Assembly (NCBI GenBank): GCA_949317995.1 | Contig: OX439049.1 | Coordinates: forward strand, 13,082,395 to 13,146,394 | DNA length: 64,000 nt | From: Acholoe squamosa | Lineage: Eukaryota; Annelida; Polychaeta; Phyllodocida; Polynoidae | Direction of reading: 5' to 3' | Shown here: in pieces, positions 59,586 to 64,000 of the stretch | Numbering within the stretch: the stretch's first letter is position 1 | Layout of the letters: every line of letters starts with the position of its first letter | Position numbers and translations under genes: made by a program | The notes under the pieces: model-generated | Seen by the model: only the letters and a program-made list of their open reading frames with translations | The model's database searches: none | Told to the model about the DNA's origin: nothing

Positions 59586-61020
59586 CCCACTTGTATACCA
59601 GAGACTCGGGATCCTCAGTCAGTTTATCTCTAATTTCGTTAGAGTTACATTGACACCATACCCAATAACAGTGTGACATACCAGGAACAAGTTTACTTCC
59701 AAGATTGGAACCGGAAGCCACCTGTTTCAGCCTCTAAGTCAAAAAGCTTTAATAGATCAGGAACACGTTATACTATACCATTACAAAAAAATAAAACAAT
59801 ATTTCATTTTTATTTGTATACTCAGGCTATAGCTACAGAAGTTTGTTAATTTGTTAACTAATATGACTTATCTTTAAACGTGTAAAGTAGCCTTGTATGC
59901 CAGGACAAGTCATATTACTACTAATTTAATGATATTAGATGATGACCTTGACATAGAGCCAGGAACAAAGATTTGTCTCCTACTGGGCAACCTGCAGGTG
60001 TTTAAATACAACAAATCCGATAAACCCACACACCTTGGACTGCAGGTGACAGAAATAGTAATCTGTATATATATGAAAAGGGACAGGTCAATGCGGGCGT
60101 CTGAGTTCTCATAGATGGCCTTATTCTGAATAAAACATAAACTATATTCAGTCTGATAAACATTATGAGATCGGACATACAGAATAATGCTATAGAAAAT
60201 AGCCATTTCAAGGTCATGTAGTACTTTAATGGTGGTCATTTGACGTCAGTCATGATGCATGAACGTAGAAATGGAGAGTAACACACAAGGGCTGCTGATA
60301 TGCATAATGTCAGTCCAAGAAAATAGATCAGGGCAAACCTAAAGAGGCAACATAATTCAGTATTGCAATAGTGGTGTGTACTGGGTATGTCAGTACTGTA
60401 TTGGTAGGATCATCACTAACCTTGAGCATACACCAAACTGATCAACACTGGGAATTTATATCTACTAAGGAAACTGAGTGTGCTGAGTGGTCAGAGCATG
60501 AGAATTCACTCTAAAGGCTCTGGACCCTCTCTAGAATCTATAAATGGAGATGCATGGTGAGTTGTTGGTATTAGAGAATGGATATAACTTATTATTGGCA
60601 CATAAGGTAGGTGGGTCTCCAGCAGTGTCTATCAGAACCCCCTATGGTGGTAATAATAAATACGGTGCAGACCCAATGTGGATTAGGTCTTAATAGAATA
60701 ACTGTGTGTTTCAAGTAACTAGAGGAAAAGCATAAAATGACAGACCTTTATTTTTTTTCTTCCCCATTCAGTTTCCATTTTTGACAAAATATAACTTTCT
60801 TTCTAGCAAGACATAATCAAACCAAAAATCATCAGAAAATTAGTAAGTGTCCATAGAAAGTAGGATGAACCCTGTTAAGCTAAGAGGGATCGGAAATACA
60901 CAAGTACACAATGTTTCCAGGCCCTATACTCTGACCCACCTGAGCAGCAGACTAATATGCAAACACCTGTAAACAGTTGGACGTGTCTAACGCCTGATCC
61001 GTCCCCCACACTACAACTGA
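59586..61020. other. Spacer
   Basis: No gene recognised. Overlapping short open frames on both strands at 59,893-60,239 show no family features. A single ATGCATGA-type motif lies near 60,250. Confidence 0.35.
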
Positions 61021-61024
61021 CCAC

Positions 61025-61034
61025 TATATAAAGG
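61025..61034 (+). promoter_or_regulatory. Candidate TATA box TATATAAAGG
   Basis: A strong TATA element in a non-repetitive stretch, with G/C-rich sequence after it. A start of transcription about 30 bp on would give a short exon ending at the donor-like GAAG|GTATGG (61,074-61,075). An acceptor-like AAAACAG at about 61,980-61,986 lies just before the ATG at 61,995. This suggests a 5' UTR intron for the gene at the right edge. It is an inference from signals only. Confidence 0.35.
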
Positions 61035-61994
61035 CAGCCTGTCTAATGTAATAATGTGAATACTAAGGCGAAGGTATGGTATTAAATTCACTTCCTTCTT
61101 CACATGCTCTAAATGCTAAGTTCTGAGTGTGTAATCAATTTAGATTTCTAAACTAGTAAAACTTTTATGAATTTAAAGTTAATCTGAATCTATTATATTG
61201 CCCGATTGTGTCCTAAAGAATAAATTGGTAGCATTCCCATTTAGTTATTGGGGTATATGAGAGCTTTTTGCCTTAAATACTGTATAAATATTCCGGTACT
61301 GAATTTTGCAAACCTAGACCCGTGAAGTCGTATTGAATTTGTTTCCTACTTTATGAAATTTTCTCTTACCTCAGCAGCTTTAACTTGGAACCCTCTGGAG
61401 CCAGAGCCAATGATGGAGTACCAAATATCCCTTAACGCCTTTCAAGGAATGATATACAACCTTTGGAATATGTGGACAGAAGTGTCTATATTTCATGAGG
61501 AGAGTTGCTGTTTGGTTAGCACTGTATAATTTCTCGGTGCAGCAACAGTAGATGGTACATTAATCTCCTCTAACGTCTCATCTGGTTGGATACTTTCTAC
61601 AGTTTCCAATAGATTTGTGATTTCATTAATTACCTATGCACAGGGATGATCAAATGGAAAATTAATTTTTGGATGTACCCAGGAACTTGTAAATAGTCAA
61701 ACTGGAATTAAGATCAGGACGATGAGGAATGTTTACAAATACAAACCCAATATAATCAAGGAATACACAAAGTAACAAAATTCTAGAACAGACTCCCAGT
61801 GTTCTGGATAGCCTAGGTTTTGTTATAACAGGATTGACTACTATCACTCCAGTGTTGTGTCTACTTAGATCATGAAGCATAAATTATGGAACCCCACATT
61901 TTAAAAAGTCATACGCATAAATAACATATCCTCAACATAAACTAACTTATTCTTCTCATGGTCAGCTAACTGTTTGTGTAAAACAGTGTTCACA

Positions 61995-64000
61995 ATGCCC
62001 TCTCTGAAACCACAAGGTGGCGCCACTGCCTCTTATGGTAAGTCCGCATCTGCGCACCTAGAGGGCACTACTAGTAACAATGTTACTAGAAATGAGAGCA
62101 ACCCAAAGCCATCACAGCAAGCAAGGGCTCCTAATGAATCTGGTGAAAGGAAAGCAATGAAGAAAAAAGGAGACACTGATAAGCAGATGAAGGAGTCGAG
62201 GGGTTCTGTTTCTGCTGGACATATTTCCACTTACACTAACTCAAATGTGGCTAAAAAGGAAGGTAATGAAATAGATGATGGTGTATCAGATATTCCTAAC
62301 ATTAAGATAACACCTCGGAAGAAATTTGGAGTTCCATCTGGGAGAAAAAGAACATATGTGGTCGAGCCAGACGAAAGAGTGATTAGAGATAACAATGTTA
62401 TCATTGATTCTAGTAGTGAAATGGGAGAGTATTTCAAGCAGAGAATGGATAAAAAGGAGTTGCAGCCTAGGGTAGCAAAAGGTGAGAAAGGTGGGGCAGA
62501 GTCTGAGAGAATTATCAGACAGAGAAAACAATTGAAAACATCACTCCCACGGTTTAAAGATGATCTTAGTTCATCAGCGAGAAATACACTGCCGCCTTTG
62601 AAAGATGTAGCAAAGACTAAAGGGCTGACACCTAGAACAGGAGCAAATGTTGCACAAAACAGTGGGAGAGCTAATAGAACTGCTCAGGGTCCAGTTAGAG
62701 GGAATAAATCGCCAGTGAATAAAGGGACATATTCTGCCAACAATAAAACAGCCACAAAATTAAGTTCTACTTCAATACAGTCTCAGAATAAGTCTGAAAC
62801 CCTGTCTCAAAAACCTCCAGATACGGAAGCCATGCAGAAATACGTTGCTGCACATGAAAACTTCCAGATTAGGGAGATGAAAGCGAAGGCTCGTGTTGGT
62901 GGAAGGGACTATGAACCACGGGGTGATCCCATGAAAATGGTCGATTGCGAACAAATACGTCAGAGCTTACAAGTAGGTGTTGATAAGACGGTTTATCCCG
63001 CATACTCAGTTTCTGAGCAGGACAGTGAATTTACAACCCTAACTACAATCACCCTTCCTGATCTAAAGACACCAAGGCAGAGAGAGGATGTCCAAAATAA
63101 GGTGGGAAGTGGAGCTGATAATGAGAGAAATGATATTAAGAAACAGACTGCAACCAAGGATCTGGATGATCAAAGGAATTCACCAATCCCGAATGTAGCA
63201 TTACAAAAAGAAGCATTTAGCCTGTCACCAAAAGACAGAAGGGGCAATCAGAAAGAGGATGTTGTAAATATTGTGGGAAATGCCAGAAATGAGAATGAGA
63301 AAGGACAAAAGAATGCAACCATAGCTGAGAGTCAATATGATGAAAGTCACCTCCCTAACCCAAATGTGGAATCACAAAACGGTGCAGGAGCCCTATCGCC
63401 AAAGGACAAGAAGCCAAAGCATGTAAACAGAAAAGTAGTTCAGAAAGAGAAGGTAGGGAGTAGCACTGATAACAGTGTGAGGAGTGAAGTTAAGAAAGGA
63501 CAACTGACAGCTAAGGAGCTGAATGCCCCAACTCCAAATTTTGCATTACAGCCTGAGATCAAACAACAAAATAGCCAATACAATAAGTCTAAACAAGGGC
63601 CTTCAGAAACATTGCAAGCTCCATCAGCTCAATCCAAAAAACCTGAAGTTCCTAAACTGGAAGTCTTTGTTACAAGTCCTGCAGAGACACCCAATTTTCT
63701 GCGTTCACAGCTTTTCAGGAAGGAGAGTCAAATAACGGAAGTGACGTCACGTAACAGCAGTGCAGTGCATTCTGGGAGAGCTTCCCTTGCCGTGTCCCCA
63801 ATCATAAACATCACCAGTCCTGAGCCAATAAAGGAGGAACCACCAAGTGGCAGGAAAAAGAAAGCCAATGCCTCCAAAGATGGTCAAAAAGACAAAGTTG
63901 GCAAAACAAAGACCTTGACAACCAAGTCTAGTCTCAGCCATAACAGTTCCAAATCGAGGCTGAGTCAGAACAGCACCAAATCGAGGCTGACATTAAGACC
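61995..64000 (+). CDS. Lysine/serine-rich, probably disordered protein (3' end beyond window)
   Basis: One reading frame without a stop for 668 codons, from ATG 61,995 to the window edge. It begins MPSLKPQGGATASYGKSASA. I do not recognise the family. It is rich in Lys, Ser, Asn, Gln and Thr, poor in aromatic residues, with no membrane segment. Residues 357-408, 409-465 and 466-522 are three imperfect repeats built on (S/T)P(K/R)…NQK/VQN…VG…N(E/S)…(P)NPN/PNVA patterns. A slightly more ordered stretch lies around residues 273-345 (MQKYVAAHENFQIREMKAKA…). The last 20 residues start a short repeat, SRLSQNSTK. Such composition suits a nuclear, chromatin or cytoskeletal scaffold, but that is only a guess. 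An upstream in-frame TAA (about 61,938) and acceptor-like AG (61,986) support this ATG as the start. Confidence 0.8.
   Translation, partial: MPSLKPQGGATASYGKSASAHLEGTTSNNVTRNESNPKPSQQARAPNESGERKAMKKKGDTDKQMKESRGSVSAGHISTYTNSNVAKKEGNEIDDGVSDIPNIKITPRKKFGVPSGRKRTYVVEPDERVIRDNNVIIDSSSEMGEYFKQRMDKKELQPRVAKGEKGGAESERIIRQRKQLKTSLPRFKDDLSSSARNTLPPLKDVAKTKGLTPRTGANVAQNSGRANRTAQGPVRGNKSPVNKGTYSANNKTATKLSSTSIQSQNKSETLSQKPPDTEAMQKYVAAHENFQIREMKAKARVGGRDYEPRGDPMKMVDCEQIRQSLQVGVDKTVYPAYSVSEQDSEFTTLTTITLPDLKTPRQREDVQNKVGSGADNERNDIKKQTATKDLDDQRNSPIPNVALQKEAFSLSPKDRRGNQKEDVVNIVGNARNENEKGQKNATIAESQYDESHLPNPNVESQNGAGALSPKDKKPKHVNRKVVQKEKVGSSTDNSVRSEVKKGQLTAKELNAPTPNFALQPEIKQQNSQYNKSKQGPSETLQAPSAQSKKPEVPKLEVFVTSPAETPNFLRSQLFRKESQITEVTSRNSSAVHSGRASLAVSPIINITSPEPIKEEPPSGRKKKANASKDGQKDKVGKTKTLTTKSSLSHNSSKSRLSQNSTKSRLTLR
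63931..63989 (+). repeat. 30-bp coding tandem repeat at the window edge
   Basis: AACAGTTCCAAATCGAGGCT is followed by AACAGCACCAAATCGAGGCT within a 30-bp period, encoding (S/Q)NS(S/T)KSRL twice. The array may continue beyond 64,000. Confidence 0.75.

Noticed and set aside
62033..62954. Several minus-strand frames of 60-81 codons
   Set aside because: Antisense shadows of the long plus-strand coding frame starting at 61,995.
63742..63751. GTGACGTCAC, a perfect cAMP-response-type palindrome
   Set aside because: It lies inside the coding frame at the right edge. One ten-base match there is not evidence of regulation.

Overview
The window looks like AT-rich nuclear DNA from an animal, probably a marine invertebrate. 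The evidence is spliced exons with GT/AG borders, a metazoan ionotropic glutamate receptor (iGluR) ligand-binding domain, a LINE reverse transcriptase, tRNA-derived SINE heads, many small inverted-repeat elements and long microsatellites. I cannot name the phylum from sequence alone. Coding density is very low, and most short open frames are chance or repeat-derived.

Layout. 1-480 is a diverged copy of sequence near 48.4-48.7 kb. 1,348-5,727 is a minisatellite of about a hundred 41-bp units with higher-order structure. 5.7-14.8 kb is mostly unique AT-rich DNA carrying a SINE-like repeat, a 222-bp foldback and a 1.1-kb element with terminal inverted repeats (TIRs). 14.8-39.6 kb is built from about four diverged, repeatedly interrupted copies of a long non-coding unit. 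Copy 1 is split by MITEs, a decayed LINE (19.06-21.13 kb) and microsatellites. Copy 2 carries a 1.17-kb transposon that is absent at the matching place in copy 3. 42-49 kb holds further, more distant copies. 49-52.5 kb holds G-rich and inverted-repeat elements.

Genes. Three exons (52,507-52,568; 54,709-54,888; 55,633-56,460) join in phase 0 into an iGluR S1-S2 ligand-binding domain. The membrane segments M1, pore loop and M3 are missing: S1 runs directly into S2 inside one exon. Most agonist-contact residues and the S2 disulphide cysteines are kept. A basic, proline-rich linker and a short C-terminal hydrophobic tail follow, then a stop. This resembles a natural version of the soluble S1S2 constructs used in crystallography, probably membrane-tethered. 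It is the most interesting item in the window. Its 5' exons were not found.

At the right edge, an uninterrupted reading frame from 61,995 to beyond 64,000 encodes at least 668 residues of a lysine/serine-rich, probably disordered protein with internal repeats. A TATA box about 1 kb upstream could belong to it.

Four foldback elements (24.3, 32.8, 43.5, 57.5 kb) have unrelated stems but similar central cores around GCCTAYGGC and CACTCG. They are the most unusual mobile-like structures here. Repeat boundaries were judged by eye, so most are approximate.
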